Positions 26,113-35,625 of a stretch of 64,000 nt of DNA are shown here, in pieces (the first letter of the stretch is position 1; every line of letters starts with the position of its first letter). Made by a program: the position numbers and the translations under genes. Source of the DNA: an uncultured Fodinibius sp. (GTDB lineage: Bacteria; Bacteroidota; Rhodothermia; Balneolales; Balneolaceae). The stretch lies in contig CAJXMJ010000001.1 of assembly GCA_913056455.1 (NCBI GenBank), positions 372,001-436,000 on the forward strand, written 5' to 3'. The notes beneath the pieces were generated by a model. It made no database searches, had not been told where the DNA came from, and saw only the letters and a program-made list of their open reading frames with translations.

Positions 26113-27882
26113 ATGACCTTGGCCGGCTGGATGGTTATAGCCATTATTTTGCTCTGTCTTACGTTATTGGTAACCACTCGGTTATCAGTAGATGTAGTAT
26201 TTATTGCTGGGTTGACAATATTAATTGTAAGCCAGGTTGTGCCGGCCGAAGAGGCACTTGTGGGATTTTCAAATCAGGGGATGCTGACCGTGGCTGCGTT
26301 ATATGTGGTAGCAGCCGGGATGAAAGAGACCGGAGCTATTCACTTCGTGGTAAACAAGATTATTGGACAGGTAAAAAGCATTCGGGGAGCCCAGGTGCGA
26401 ATCATGGCACCGGTAATGGTGGTGAGTGCTTTCTTAAATAATACCCCGGTAGTGGCATCTTTTATTCCTGCCTTAGAAGATTGGTGTCGCAAGAATCAAA
26501 TTGCTGCATCAAAAATATTAATTCCATTGAGCTATGCTGCTATTTTGGGGGGTACTTGTACGCTCATAGGAACCAGCACCAATCTTATTGTCAATGGCTT
26601 ACTGATTGATGAGGCTTCTACGGATACGATTGGTATTTTCGAGCCAGCTCTTATTGGCGTGCCGGCTGCTATCGTTGGCTTTATTTATTTAACAGTATTT
26701 GCAAAAAAACTGTTGCCCGATCGAGGTTCCGGCTTCGATACTTTTAAGGATCCGCGGGAATATACCATTGAAATGATTGTCGAGGAAGGAAGTCCGCTGC
26801 CGGGTAAAACAGTCGAAGAAGCGGGGCTGCGTCACCTTCCCGGACTATACCTGGTGGAAATCTACCGACAAGATCATATCATTGCTGCGGTTGATCCTGA
26901 GCAAAAGCTGAAGGGCGGTGATCGGCTTATTTTTACGGGGATTGTCGATTCAATCGTGGACTTGCAGCAGATCAAAGGATTGAAACCGGCCACGGATCAG
27001 ATTTTTAAATTAGACTCCTCTCGTCGCGAACGATTGTTGATTGAGGCTGTGGTATCGCCTTCCCATCCAGTTAACGGGACGACCATTAAAGAAGGTCGCT
27101 TTCGTAATATATATGATGCCGTTGTATTGGCCGTATCTCGAAATGGAGAACGCATCAAAGAAAAGGTGGGTGATATTCGCTTGAAAACGGGAGATACACT
27201 ATTGCTTGAGGCTCACCCTAACTTTATAAAGCAGTATAGAAATTCCAGTGATTATTATTTGACGAGTGCTATCAGTGATTCGAGTCCGCCCAATTATGAG
27301 AAGTCCGGTATTGCCTGGGGTATTCTGGGTGTAATGATATTCTCGGTTGCTCTCGGATGGTTTTCGATGTTTCAAGCCTCATTTTTAGCGGCAGGACTCA
27401 TGGTGGGAATGGGATGTGTTCGCGCAACAACAGCAAAGGATTATATCGACTGGTCAGTTTTACTGGTGATTGCGGCCAGTCTTGGAATCGGGAGTGCGCT
27501 CCAATATACAGGTGGGGCCACGGTTCTGGCAAAAGAGTTTTTAGGATTTACGGATGGTAGCCCATATTTGGCTCTGGCAGGTGTATATTTGGCAACGTGG
27601 TTATTGACAGAAATGGTGACCAATAATGCGGCAGCGGTGCTTGTTTTTCCTATTGCAATATCATTGGCTGCTTCTTTTGGAGTAAGTTACATGCCGTTCG
27701 TGATGACGATTATAATGGCGGCATCAGCCAGTTTTTCAACCCCAATTGGTTATCAGACAAACCTGATGGTATATGGACCGGGCGGATACCAATTCACTGA
27801 CTTTACAAAAATAGGGTTACCTTTGAATTTGATGATTGCAGTAATTACTATATTTTTGGTGCCTCAAATTTGGCCGTTTTAA
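26113..27882 (+). CDS. Second SLC13-type anion permease with RCK_C domains
   Basis: 589-residue paralogue of the preceding gene with the same layout: FLNNTPVVASFIPALEDW and SYAAILGGTCTLIGTSTNLIVNGLL in the first membrane half, two RCK_C-like domains (EGSPLPGKTVEEAGLRHLPGLYL; SHPVNGTTIKEGRF) in the middle, then TEMVTNNAAAVLVFP and TPIGYQTNLMVYGPGGYQF in the second half. The two genes are clearly a divergent tandem pair rather than a recent copy, since most positions outside motifs differ. They may serve different affinities or substrates. Located 95 bases before cysQ. Confidence 0.88.
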   Translation: MTLAGWMVIAIILLCLTLLVTTRLSVDVVFIAGLTILIVSQVVPAEEALVGFSNQGMLTVAALYVVAAGMKETGAIHFVVNKIIGQVKSIRGAQVRIMAPVMVVSAFLNNTPVVASFIPALEDWCRKNQIAASKILIPLSYAAILGGTCTLIGTSTNLIVNGLLIDEASTDTIGIFEPALIGVPAAIVGFIYLTVFAKKLLPDRGSGFDTFKDPREYTIEMIVEEGSPLPGKTVEEAGLRHLPGLYLVEIYRQDHIIAAVDPEQKLKGGDRLIFTGIVDSIVDLQQIKGLKPATDQIFKLDSSRRERLLIEAVVSPSHPVNGTTIKEGRFRNIYDAVVLAVSRNGERIKEKVGDIRLKTGDTLLLEAHPNFIKQYRNSSDYYLTSAISDSSPPNYEKSGIAWGILGVMIFSVALGWFSMFQASFLAAGLMVGMGCVRATTAKDYIDWSVLLVIAASLGIGSALQYTGGATVLAKEFLGFTDGSPYLALAGVYLATWLLTEMVTNNAAAVLVFPIAISLAASFGVSYMPFVMTIIMAASASFSTPIGYQTNLMVYGPGGYQFTDFTKIGLPLNLMIAVITIFLVPQIWPF

Positions 27883-27977
27883 AATGGCCAAAAGTTATTA
27901 TTAGGGGTTAAAGATTAAGTGCTAAATAAAAAATTCTAAAGAGAGTTGTACTAGAGAAATATTAATTATTACAAATT

Positions 27978-28748
27978 ATGCTTAAAGAAGTTATTGGGAT
28001 AGCGAAAGAAGCTGGTGAAGCAATGCTAGAAATATATTACGATGCGCAGGATGTGGAGATTAGCCGAAAGGACGATGATTCTCCACTCACAAAGGCTGAC
28101 TTGGCATCTCATCATATTATTGTGGATGCCCTAAAAAAATTAGATCCCGGCACGCCTATTATTTCGGAAGAGTCGGGCATACCTGATTACGAAGAGCGTA
28201 AAGATTGGACCAAGTTTTGGATTGTTGACCCGCTGGATGGCACTAAAGAGTTCATTAAGAAAAACGGGGAGTTTACAGTGAATATCGCTTTAATCGAGGA
28301 TGACCAACCAATAATGGGGGTGGTTTACGTACCGGATAAGCGGACAATATACTATGCTGAAAAGGGAAAAGGATCATTTAAACAGGTTGGAACTGATGCT
28401 CCGGAACGAATATACTCTACGGGCAATAAGAAGAATGAAGCACTTGTCGCAGTGCAAAGTCGGTCTCATGGATCTGAAAAACTTATTACCCAGTTGAAGG
28501 GGAAAGGATTGACTGTTGAAGAGACGATTCCGGCCGGAAGCTCAATAAAGTTCTGTTTGGTAGCTGAAGGTGATGCAGATATTTATCCGCGAATGGGTCC
28601 GACTATGGAATGGGATGTGGCAGCCGGGGATGCAGTGTACCGCTATTCAGCACGAAAAGGGGTTCATACATCCCCCTTAACGTATAATAAGTCGGATCTA
28701 AAGAATGGTAGTTTTTTGATTGGATTAAAGGAGAAAATCGAATTTTAG
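27978..28748 (+). CDS. cysQ: 3'(2'),5'-bisphosphate nucleotidase CysQ
   Basis: Hydrolyses 3'-phosphoadenosine 5'-phosphate (PAP) to AMP, removing the by-product of PAPS-using enzymes. The 256 residues belong to the inositol monophosphatase fold. Metal-binding motifs visible are DDDSPLTKADLASH, EESGIPDYEER, WIVDPLDGTKEFIKKNGEFTVNIAL and, near the C-terminus, MGPTMEWDVAAGDAV. The DPLDGTKEF motif is that of CysQ rather than of IMPase. It directly precedes cysC, cysD and cysN, matching a PAPS production and PAP recycling module. Confidence 0.93.
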   Translation: MLKEVIGIAKEAGEAMLEIYYDAQDVEISRKDDDSPLTKADLASHHIIVDALKKLDPGTPIISEESGIPDYEERKDWTKFWIVDPLDGTKEFIKKNGEFTVNIALIEDDQPIMGVVYVPDKRTIYYAEKGKGSFKQVGTDAPERIYSTGNKKNEALVAVQSRSHGSEKLITQLKGKGLTVEETIPAGSSIKFCLVAEGDADIYPRMGPTMEWDVAAGDAVYRYSARKGVHTSPLTYNKSDLKNGSFLIGLKEKIEF

Positions 28749-28846
28749 ATGTTGGATTAGGTTTCAAGTATTTCAAACTAACTTCTTCCAACAGTCATCT
28801 ATCTACGGATAAAAACGTAATATGTAAAACTATTTTACTTAATAAT

Positions 28847-29380
28847 ATGAGCGAAATGAATTTAAAGCCCACCGTACTTTGGTTTACAGGATTGTCAGGT
28901 TCGGGGAAAAGTACGATATCAGAAAAAGTGTATGCAAAGCTTAAAGATCGAGGATATAAGGTAGAACATCTTGATGGCGATGCTGTGCGTGAGGTTTTTC
29001 CTACAACGGGTTTTTCAAAAAAAGAGCGGGATGATCATGTCAAGAAAGTAGGTTTTGTGGCCAGTTTATTGCAGAAGCATGGCGTTTTTGTAGTGGCCTC
29101 ATTTATTTCGCCATATCAGGATGCCCGTGATTTTGTTCGCGATATGTGTCAGGATTTCACGGAGATTCACATTTCCACGCCGCTCGAAGTGTGTGAGGAG
29201 CGCGATGTGAAGGGGCTATACGAGAAAGCTCGTAAAGGAGAAATTGACAATTTTACCGGGATCAGTGATCCCTATGAAGAACCCGAAGATCCTGAACTAA
29301 GAATTGATACGACTGATATTACTCCTGAGGAGGGAGTAGAACAAGTATTTGAATACTTGCGTAATAAGGCTACTGCCTAA
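28847..29380 (+). CDS. cysC: Adenylyl-sulfate kinase
   Basis: Phosphorylates APS to PAPS using ATP. The 177-residue length is slightly short of the usual about 200. The P-loop is GLSGSGKST near residues 15-23; then LDGDAVREVFPTTGFSKKERDDHVKKVGFVA (APS-binding DGD...R and F-S segments) and FISPYQDARDFVRDM; GLYEKARKGEIDNFTGISDPYEEPEDPEL is the characteristic C-terminal lid. It is a separate protein, not fused to CysN. Together with cysQ it indicates that PAPS, not only APS, is made. Confidence 0.95.
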   Translation: MSEMNLKPTVLWFTGLSGSGKSTISEKVYAKLKDRGYKVEHLDGDAVREVFPTTGFSKKERDDHVKKVGFVASLLQKHGVFVVASFISPYQDARDFVRDMCQDFTEIHISTPLEVCEERDVKGLYEKARKGEIDNFTGISDPYEEPEDPELRIDTTDITPEEGVEQVFEYLRNKATA

Positions 29381-29682
29381 GTTAGCGTTTTAAAAATAAA
29401 ACTCTCCCGTTGGAGGGAGCAGAAAATTCTTTATTTCATCTCACTACCTATTCTATTTGGATGTGTCGATAGTTTACATTGCGTGAAGTATGCATGATGA
29501 TGAACAAGATAAAGATATAATGTGGGGTGCGGGTAATCTTTTCGCTTTTTTACTAAGCTCAGAAAGTAGCTCCCTGATCTCTTTTCCGATTTGTTAATAC
29601 GAAAGTTATAATTCGAATAGTCATTGTACGTTAAAATTCTTAATTTCATCCGTTTTAGTTTTACTCTAATAATTTTCAGAAA
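29381..29682. other. 302-base spacer between cysC and cysD
   Basis: Holds a weak hairpin CTCCC-GTTGGA-GGGAG near 29402-29417, shortly after cysC, which could attenuate readthrough. The remainder is AT-rich. A minus-strand ORF of 85 codons overlaps it but lacks any recognisable feature and looks spurious. No riboswitch or TAnnTTTG promoter was identified, though the length suggests that cysD has its own promoter. Confidence 0.4.
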
Positions 29683-30588
29683 ATGCATTTATATAAACTG
29701 AATCATATCCGACAACTGGAGTCGGAATCTATTCATATTTTCCGAGAGGTGGCCGCTCAATTCGAGAATCCGGTGCTGATGTTTTCCGGTGGAAAAGATT
29801 CGATTACTATGGCACGGCTGGCACAGAAAGCGTTTTGGCCCGGCAACATACCTTTCCCGTTTCTGCATGTTGATACAGGACATAATTTTGATGAAACGAT
29901 TGAATTTCGCGACCAGTTGATGGACGATCTGGGCGTGGAGCTTATCGTAGCTCACGTACAGGATATGATTGATTCCGGCAAAGTTAAGGAGCCGAAAGGC
30001 CCCAATCCAAGTCGTAATAAATTACAAATCCCCACGCTACTACATGCATTGGAAGAACACGGTTTTGATGCTGCTTTTGGCGGCGCGCGGCGGGATGAAG
30101 AAAAGGCGCGAGCCAAAGAGCGGTTCTTCTCGCACCGTGATGAGTTTGGCCAGTGGGATCCTAAAAACCAACGGCCGGAGTTGTGGAATTTGTATAACGG
30201 CCGAAAGAATCAGGGCGAGCATTTTCGCGTCTTTCCATTGAGCAACTGGACCGAGATGGATGTCTGGCAATATATTGCCGCTGAAGACATCGATATCCCC
30301 AGCCTGTATTTGGCTCATACCCGGGATGTGGTGGAGCGCGAGGGGACATATCTGGCAAAATCACAATTTATTACACTTTCCGAAGAGGAAGAATACGAAG
30401 AGAAGAAGATTCGCTTCCGCACGATTGGCGACATGACCTGCACGGGTGCATTTCAATCTGATGCGGATACGATCCCGCAAATTATTGAAGAGGTGGCTTC
30501 TGCACGCATTACCGAACGTGGTAATCGTACCGATGACAAGAAAGCGGAAGCCGCTATGGAAGAGCGGAAGAAACAGGGATACTTCTAA
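29683..30588 (+). CDS. cysD: Sulfate adenylyltransferase small subunit
   Basis: Catalytic subunit of ATP sulfurylase, making APS from sulfate and ATP with the CysN GTPase. The 301 residues are typical. The PP-loop is FSGGKDSITM near residues 34-43; other family blocks are FPFLHVDTGHNFDETIEFRD, FGGARRDEEKARAKERFFSHRD and FRVFPLSNWTEMDVWQYI. The C-terminal ERGNRTDDKKAEAAMEERKKQGYF is the standard CysD ending. It lies 77 bases upstream of cysN on the same strand. Confidence 0.97.
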   Translation: MHLYKLNHIRQLESESIHIFREVAAQFENPVLMFSGGKDSITMARLAQKAFWPGNIPFPFLHVDTGHNFDETIEFRDQLMDDLGVELIVAHVQDMIDSGKVKEPKGPNPSRNKLQIPTLLHALEEHGFDAAFGGARRDEEKARAKERFFSHRDEFGQWDPKNQRPELWNLYNGRKNQGEHFRVFPLSNWTEMDVWQYIAAEDIDIPSLYLAHTRDVVEREGTYLAKSQFITLSEEEEYEEKKIRFRTIGDMTCTGAFQSDADTIPQIIEEVASARITERGNRTDDKKAEAAMEERKKQGYF

Positions 30589-30665
30589 TGTTAAATTTCA
30601 ATTTTGGATTAGGGATGGTTTGTAACCCATACCTACTTCACAATTCTCAATTCTGAATTACCAAG

Positions 30666-31946
30666 ATGAGCACTGACAAAAACGAAGCACAAAAATATTT
30701 AGACATGGATCTGCTCCGTTTTACGACGGCGGGCAGCGTGGATGACGGCAAAAGTACCTTGATCGGGCGCTTGCTATACGATTCCAAATCGATCTTTGAT
30801 GATCAGATGGAAAAGATTGAAGAATCCAGCCGTAAGAAGGGCGATGAGTATACGAATCTTGCGCTGTTGACTGACGGGCTTTCGGCTGAGCGGGAGCAGG
30901 GCATTACTATTGATGTAGCATATCGCTATTTCTCGACACCCAATCGCAAGTTTATCATTGCCGATACCCCGGGACACGTGCAGTATACCCGAAATATGGT
31001 GACCGGAGCATCGACGGCTAACTTGGCAGTTATCTTGGTAGATGCCCGCAATGGTGTTATTGAACAGACCTGCCGCCACTCATTTATAGCCTCCCTGCTG
31101 GGGATTAAGCACGTGGTGCTTTGTGTTAACAAGATGGACTTAGTCGACTACAGCGAAGAGCGATTTAATGAAATTCGAAACGAGTTTAAGACCTTCTCTT
31201 CCAAGCTGGATATTCCCGATATCCATTATATTCCCATTAGTGCTCTGTATGGGGATAATGTGGTGGATAAATCGGACAATATGCCATGGTATGGAGGGGC
31301 GACGCTGTTGTACACGCTTGAGAACGTGCAGGTGGACAGCGACTACAACCATGTCGACAGTCGTTTTCCCGTCCAGTGGGTTACGCGCCCACAGTCGACT
31401 GAATATCCGGATTATCGGGGTTATGCCGGACAAGTAGCCGGCGGTGTATTTAAGCCAGGCGATGAAATTATTGCTCTTCCCTCTGGATTCACCAGTAAGA
31501 TAGATCAGATACAAACCTTTGAGCAGGATGAGCAGGAAGCTTTTTCCCCCATGTCGATAACGATGACGCTTGAAGACGATATTGATATTTCCCGCGGTGA
31601 TATGATTGCGAAGCCTGATAATCAACCGACCGTGGGACAGGATATTGAGATGATGGTCTGCTGGCTGAATAAAGAGTCGCTCGATCCCAATGGCAAGTAT
31701 GCCATCAAACACACGACCAAGGAAGCGCGATGCATTGTGAAAGAGGTGAAGTACAAAGTAAATATTAATACCTTGCACCGAGTAGAGGGAGACAAAGAGA
31801 TTGGACTCAATGATATTGGGCGGATAAAAATCCGGACGACTAAGCCCCTGTTTTATGATAGCTATAAGCGCAACCGTAAGACGGGTAGTATCATTCTGAT
31901 CGATGAGTATACCAACGAGACCGTAGGCGCGGGAATGATTCTATAA
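30666..31946 (+). CDS. cysN: Sulfate adenylyltransferase large subunit, GTPase
   Basis: EF-Tu-like GTPase that drives APS synthesis by CysD. The 426 residues correspond to the CysN part only, without the C-terminal APS kinase fusion (CysNC). G motifs: G1 GSVDDGKSTLIGRLLYD, G3 DTPGHVQYTRNMVTGAS, G4 NKMDLVDY and the REQGITIDVAYRYF switch region. It terminates at a clear hairpin with a long T-run. A downstream sulfite or PAPS reductase is absent within the window. Confidence 0.97.
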   Translation: MSTDKNEAQKYLDMDLLRFTTAGSVDDGKSTLIGRLLYDSKSIFDDQMEKIEESSRKKGDEYTNLALLTDGLSAEREQGITIDVAYRYFSTPNRKFIIADTPGHVQYTRNMVTGASTANLAVILVDARNGVIEQTCRHSFIASLLGIKHVVLCVNKMDLVDYSEERFNEIRNEFKTFSSKLDIPDIHYIPISALYGDNVVDKSDNMPWYGGATLLYTLENVQVDSDYNHVDSRFPVQWVTRPQSTEYPDYRGYAGQVAGGVFKPGDEIIALPSGFTSKIDQIQTFEQDEQEAFSPMSITMTLEDDIDISRGDMIAKPDNQPTVGQDIEMMVCWLNKESLDPNGKYAIKHTTKEARCIVKEVKYKVNINTLHRVEGDKEIGLNDIGRIKIRTTKPLFYDSYKRNRKTGSIILIDEYTNETVGAGMIL

Positions 31947-31987
31947 GTTCGAAGTGATTTTTAAGTTGAAGCTTTTATAGTCAGATT

Positions 31988-32022
31988 GGGGCATCCTTGA
32001 AAGAGGATGCCTCTTTTTTTTT
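31988..32022 (+). terminator. Intrinsic terminator after cysN
   Basis: GGCATCC (31990-31996) and GGATGCC (32005-32011) form a perfect 7-base stem with an 8-base loop, followed by a tract of nine T residues. It closes the sulfate-activation transcript before the convergent polysaccharide-export gene. Confidence 0.93.
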
Positions 32023-32168
32023 GATGATATAAATATTTTGCGGATAGGGATATACTCAGCGCTGAGCAATTTCAGTATCTGGAATTTATTTAACCCATAC
32101 TGAAATTATTCGTGATGTATATCAAATGCTTTTAAAGCTTCTAATAAACTGACCTTTGTATGCCAGAA

Positions 32169-34712
32169 TTAGCGATTTATCTGAACAATAGTGGTCACAA
32201 TGAGTGCTGCAGTAGAGGTTATTGCTGACAGGATGCTAATTCGCTCTTGCGGAGAGAGTTTAGCTGATTCCGGCTTCTCGGGAACGACTAATTTTGCACC
32301 CGGTTTTACTTCGGGATAGTTTTTGAAAAAGAGAAATCGATTTACTTTTTCAACATCTCCGTTGGCATAAATGATGTAGGATCGCCCTTTCCTTGCCAGG
32401 TTCGTAAAGCCACCCGCAGAGGAAACATAGTCTTTATAGTTCATGCCCTCCTGGTAACGAACACTTCGTGGATAAAAGACTCCGCCATCAACAGTAACCG
32501 TCTGTAACTCTTCGGGTATCACAATCGAATCGGCCTCTTGGACAAAGAGGTCATATTTAGACCCCGGATTTTTCATAATATCGGGTAAGCTGATACCTAT
32601 TTTTGAAATTGTTATCTGATCTTGTTGCTCAAGACGTCTTCCCGTAGTGTCGGCTGCAATAAAACCTTGGGGTTCGTCTTCATTAGAATTACTTAGTTGT
32701 CCGTCTTCAAGTTCTCGATACAGGGTAGCGCCTTCAGGATAGGCGTTTGTAGTTAGTCCGCCGGCACGCTGAATTATATCACTAATGCGATCATTTTTAG
32801 ATTCAAGAGAGTAGGAGCCGGGATATTTAACTTCGCCACTTACAACTATATTCTTTTGTTCTGTATAGTTTGGAATACTACGTATATAGACTTTATCGAA
32901 GGGATTGAGTACGAAATTGCTTGCCTCATCGCCTAGGCTGAGATCTTCATTGAGATCAAAACGATGGATCTCGGCGATTTGGGAGGTGTTATAGTTATCT
33001 TGGTTTGCTCTTGTCTTTCGGCGTGCCACTTCTACATGGTTAGGGGTGGCGCCCTGTTTAAAGCCGCCTGCCTGAAGGATAAGATCTTCGAGTGTCATCT
33101 CCTCGGCAAATTTATACTTATCCGGATTTTGCACAGGCCCTTCGATCTCAACAAAGTAATTCAGTTTCATATCCAGAATGGAGGAGATCATAATGAGATC
33201 ATTTTTCTCCAGTGGGATATCCTTGTCAGGATTTGTCATAACCTCTGCTACATCGAAAGGAATAGTTTTCAGAGTATAATCTTCTTGTTCCCTATATATC
33301 AGTCCCCGATTTTGGAAGGCATCGCCGCGCAGGCCTTCAGCTCTTTTAATAAGGGATGCGACCGTGCTGGTATCAGTAAGGGCGTACTTTCCTTCTCTAA
33401 ATACCGCTCCTTTAATTTCAACCAGATTCTTAAATCGATCTAACACTTTTCCTACGGAAACACTGTCTCCGTTTGTGATTTCATAATTTTCAAAATTTGA
33501 TTTGCTCACATCATCAATAGTGCGCTGTCGAGAATCATTGCCTGTAATTCTAATGCGATGACTGTAGGCATCACCGGTAAATCCCCCCGCATATTCTATT
33601 AGATCAGATAGCTGATCGCCTTCTTTAGTTTCATAAATTCCTTCTCGCTTTACCTCTCCGGCAACCTCAACTCTGTTTATGTAAGGACTAATTTTAATAA
33701 TATCTTGGCTGCGAAGCCGAATATTATCCGACTGGTCATTATTTATTAGTAGGTCGTATAAGTCAAAAGTGGCAGCTATCGAGTCTCCCCGAATTACTTG
33801 TATATCTCGGAAACTACCCGTCACTGTGGGACCTCCTGCTGAGTATAGGGCATTAAAGACTGTTGCTAAAGAAGGTAGGGAATAACTGCCGGGTTGTCGT
33901 ACTTCCCCCACGACGGCTACATTAATACTACGTATCTGTCCCAGACTTACCTGCATATAGGTATCTTTTTGGGAGCTGTCAGCCGGATTGAGTCCAGAGT
34001 AGATTTCTCCAAGACGCTCGTGAAGTTTATCCGAGGCCTCTTCAATAGTGAGGCCGTTTAAGGGGATTGGGCCTATATTCGTGATGTTTATTGTTCCCTC
34101 CGGAGTAATTTGAGCTTGGTAGGTTGTTTCAGCAGCCCCCCAGATATCGATGAGGAGCTGGTCACCCGGACCGAGCTGGTAATTTTTGGGGGTGGGAATG
34201 TTTAAGTTCGGCTGAAAAGAAGTCGAGGTGTTTTTGAATAGCTCAAATCCAAATATCTTATTACGAAGTTTCTGGCGTTCAAGTTCGAGAGAATCTTGTT
34301 TTACCTGGTATTGTAGGAATCGAATATCTTGATAAAACTGAAGGGAATCCCGTCTGCTATCGGCTCTGAAAAAGGAGTCAAAATTATTGGCTTGTGCGGT
34401 ATCGGGCGCCGAAAATCGCATTCGGTTAGATATTCCTCCTCTTCCTTGATTACCGGAACTGCTTACTTGTCCAAGCCTGCGCTGTAGTTTTTGTGCTTCG
34501 GCCTGCGGCATGCCTCTTGCAACAGCTAATTGTACCACCTCATTGGTGGATAACCCTCGGTTCTCGGCCTCTGCTTTGATCTGTTGAATTTGCTGTTCCG
34601 ACAGGTTGTTAACTTTGATATTTTCAAAATCGATGTCTGTAATACTTTGACCGGAAGCAGCAATAGTGAGTACTGTCAGAAATGCTATAGTTAACAGGCT
34701 TTTGAGGCGCAT
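32169..34712 (-). CDS. Polysaccharide biosynthesis/export protein with multiple SLBB domains (Wza-like)
   Basis: Secreted or outer-membrane export component for surface polysaccharide. The 847-residue protein has a signal peptide (SLLTIAFLTVLTIAASGQS). The region to about residue 160 is rich in Q/R and partly coiled. A Poly_export domain (YQLGPGDQLLIDIWGAAE, about 176-245) follows, then several SLBB repeats (for example VAVVGEVRQPGSYSLPS, VEVAGEVKREGIYETKEG, IVVSGEVKYPGSYSLES and VTVDGGVFYPRSVRYQEG). A C-terminal hydrophobic segment near 825-845 could anchor it. This is about twice the length of E. coli Wza and fits the long Bacteroidota form. It faces the exosortase gene divergently. Confidence 0.9.
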   Translation of the reverse strand: MRLKSLLTIAFLTVLTIAASGQSITDIDFENIKVNNLSEQQIQQIKAEAENRGLSTNEVVQLAVARGMPQAEAQKLQRRLGQVSSSGNQGRGGISNRMRFSAPDTAQANNFDSFFRADSRRDSLQFYQDIRFLQYQVKQDSLELERQKLRNKIFGFELFKNTSTSFQPNLNIPTPKNYQLGPGDQLLIDIWGAAETTYQAQITPEGTINITNIGPIPLNGLTIEEASDKLHERLGEIYSGLNPADSSQKDTYMQVSLGQIRSINVAVVGEVRQPGSYSLPSLATVFNALYSAGGPTVTGSFRDIQVIRGDSIAATFDLYDLLINNDQSDNIRLRSQDIIKISPYINRVEVAGEVKREGIYETKEGDQLSDLIEYAGGFTGDAYSHRIRITGNDSRQRTIDDVSKSNFENYEITNGDSVSVGKVLDRFKNLVEIKGAVFREGKYALTDTSTVASLIKRAEGLRGDAFQNRGLIYREQEDYTLKTIPFDVAEVMTNPDKDIPLEKNDLIMISSILDMKLNYFVEIEGPVQNPDKYKFAEEMTLEDLILQAGGFKQGATPNHVEVARRKTRANQDNYNTSQIAEIHRFDLNEDLSLGDEASNFVLNPFDKVYIRSIPNYTEQKNIVVSGEVKYPGSYSLESKNDRISDIIQRAGGLTTNAYPEGATLYRELEDGQLSNSNEDEPQGFIAADTTGRRLEQQDQITISKIGISLPDIMKNPGSKYDLFVQEADSIVIPEELQTVTVDGGVFYPRSVRYQEGMNYKDYVSSAGGFTNLARKGRSYIIYANGDVEKVNRFLFFKNYPEVKPGAKLVVPEKPESAKLSPQERISILSAITSTAALIVTTIVQINR

Positions 34713-34901
34713 ACTATTTTCTTATTTCTTGATTGATTAAAAGCGGGGATAAATATAAATAAATGCATCGAAAAAATAATGTTTACTTTATAAACTAATT
34801 TTATGAATAAATAAGGTGGGGAGAATCAAAAGATCTGTTTCGAAGGCTATGCCTAAACTTATATATTGATCTTAAAATAAAGCACCAATTAAGCGGCTTA
34901 T

Positions 34902-35423
34902 ATGCGATGGTACAAGTCTGAAGTAGGGGATATTTTACTTAAAGTAGCTGGAATATACCTGCTCTGGTATCTTATCTATCAGTTTTTTCTATTGCCAAAT
35001 GGAAGTCTTGATCAATGGGTTAATATAAACATTGTATCGGTTTCAGCGGGTATATTAGAAATATTGGGATATGATTTTTATGCTGCTGGGAGGTTAATAG
35101 GCATTGGCGAATCCGCTGGGGTGTATCTGGATGATAGTTGCAGTGGAATATCAGCCATTGGTCTGTTTGTAGGATTTGTGATTGCCTATCCAGGGGCATG
35201 GATTCCACGCATTGCCTATATCATTATTGGTATCGGTATTGTTTATCTCGCAAACATCATCCGTATCGTTGTTCTTGCCATTACCCATATCAAAGCTACG
35301 GAAATGATTGTCGTAACTTCGGATTATTCAACAGTAATCATTTTTTACCTCCTTATATTCGCACTTGGAACGGTGTGGGCTGCTTATGGGGATAAGCCAC
35401 GTGTTACTGGTGCTTCCCTTTAG
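34902..35423 (+). CDS. Small exosortase/archaeosortase-family transpeptidase
   Basis: Integral membrane cysteine protease-transpeptidase that processes proteins with a C-terminal sorting signal. The 173-residue product has about five transmembrane segments and the three catalytic residues of the family: Cys80 in DDSCSGISAIGL, Arg121 in LANIIRIVVLAITH and His129 in the same helix end. The size matches the short XrtF/XrtN-like group of Bacteroidota. No protein with an obvious matching C-terminal signal was seen in the window. The divergent polysaccharide-export gene fits the known association of exosortases with exopolysaccharide loci. Confidence 0.9.
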   Translation: MRWYKSEVGDILLKVAGIYLLWYLIYQFFLLPNGSLDQWVNINIVSVSAGILEILGYDFYAAGRLIGIGESAGVYLDDSCSGISAIGLFVGFVIAYPGAWIPRIAYIIIGIGIVYLANIIRIVVLAITHIKATEMIVVTSDYSTVIIFYLLIFALGTVWAAYGDKPRVTGASL

Positions 35424-35625
35424 ATAATCTAAATGATAAATATATATCAGTGAACGGCGATGTTGAATAGAAGACAATTTTTTATCAGGAGCTATTCTTT
35501 TCAATAGGATTAGGAGGTCTTGGTTGATGCTATGGTTAAAAGTGGTAGAGTTTATATGGTGTTTCTATTGAGATATTTAGGTTCTCGATCTCTATTTATT
35601 TGCCTAAGATCTAAATATATCAGCT

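Noticed and set aside
29431-29688. 85-codon minus-strand ORF between cysC and cysD
   Set aside because: Tyr/His/Lys-rich random-looking sequence that overlaps the cysD start; no family resemblance.
31140-31778. 212-codon minus-strand ORF
   Set aside because: Antisense shadow of cysN.
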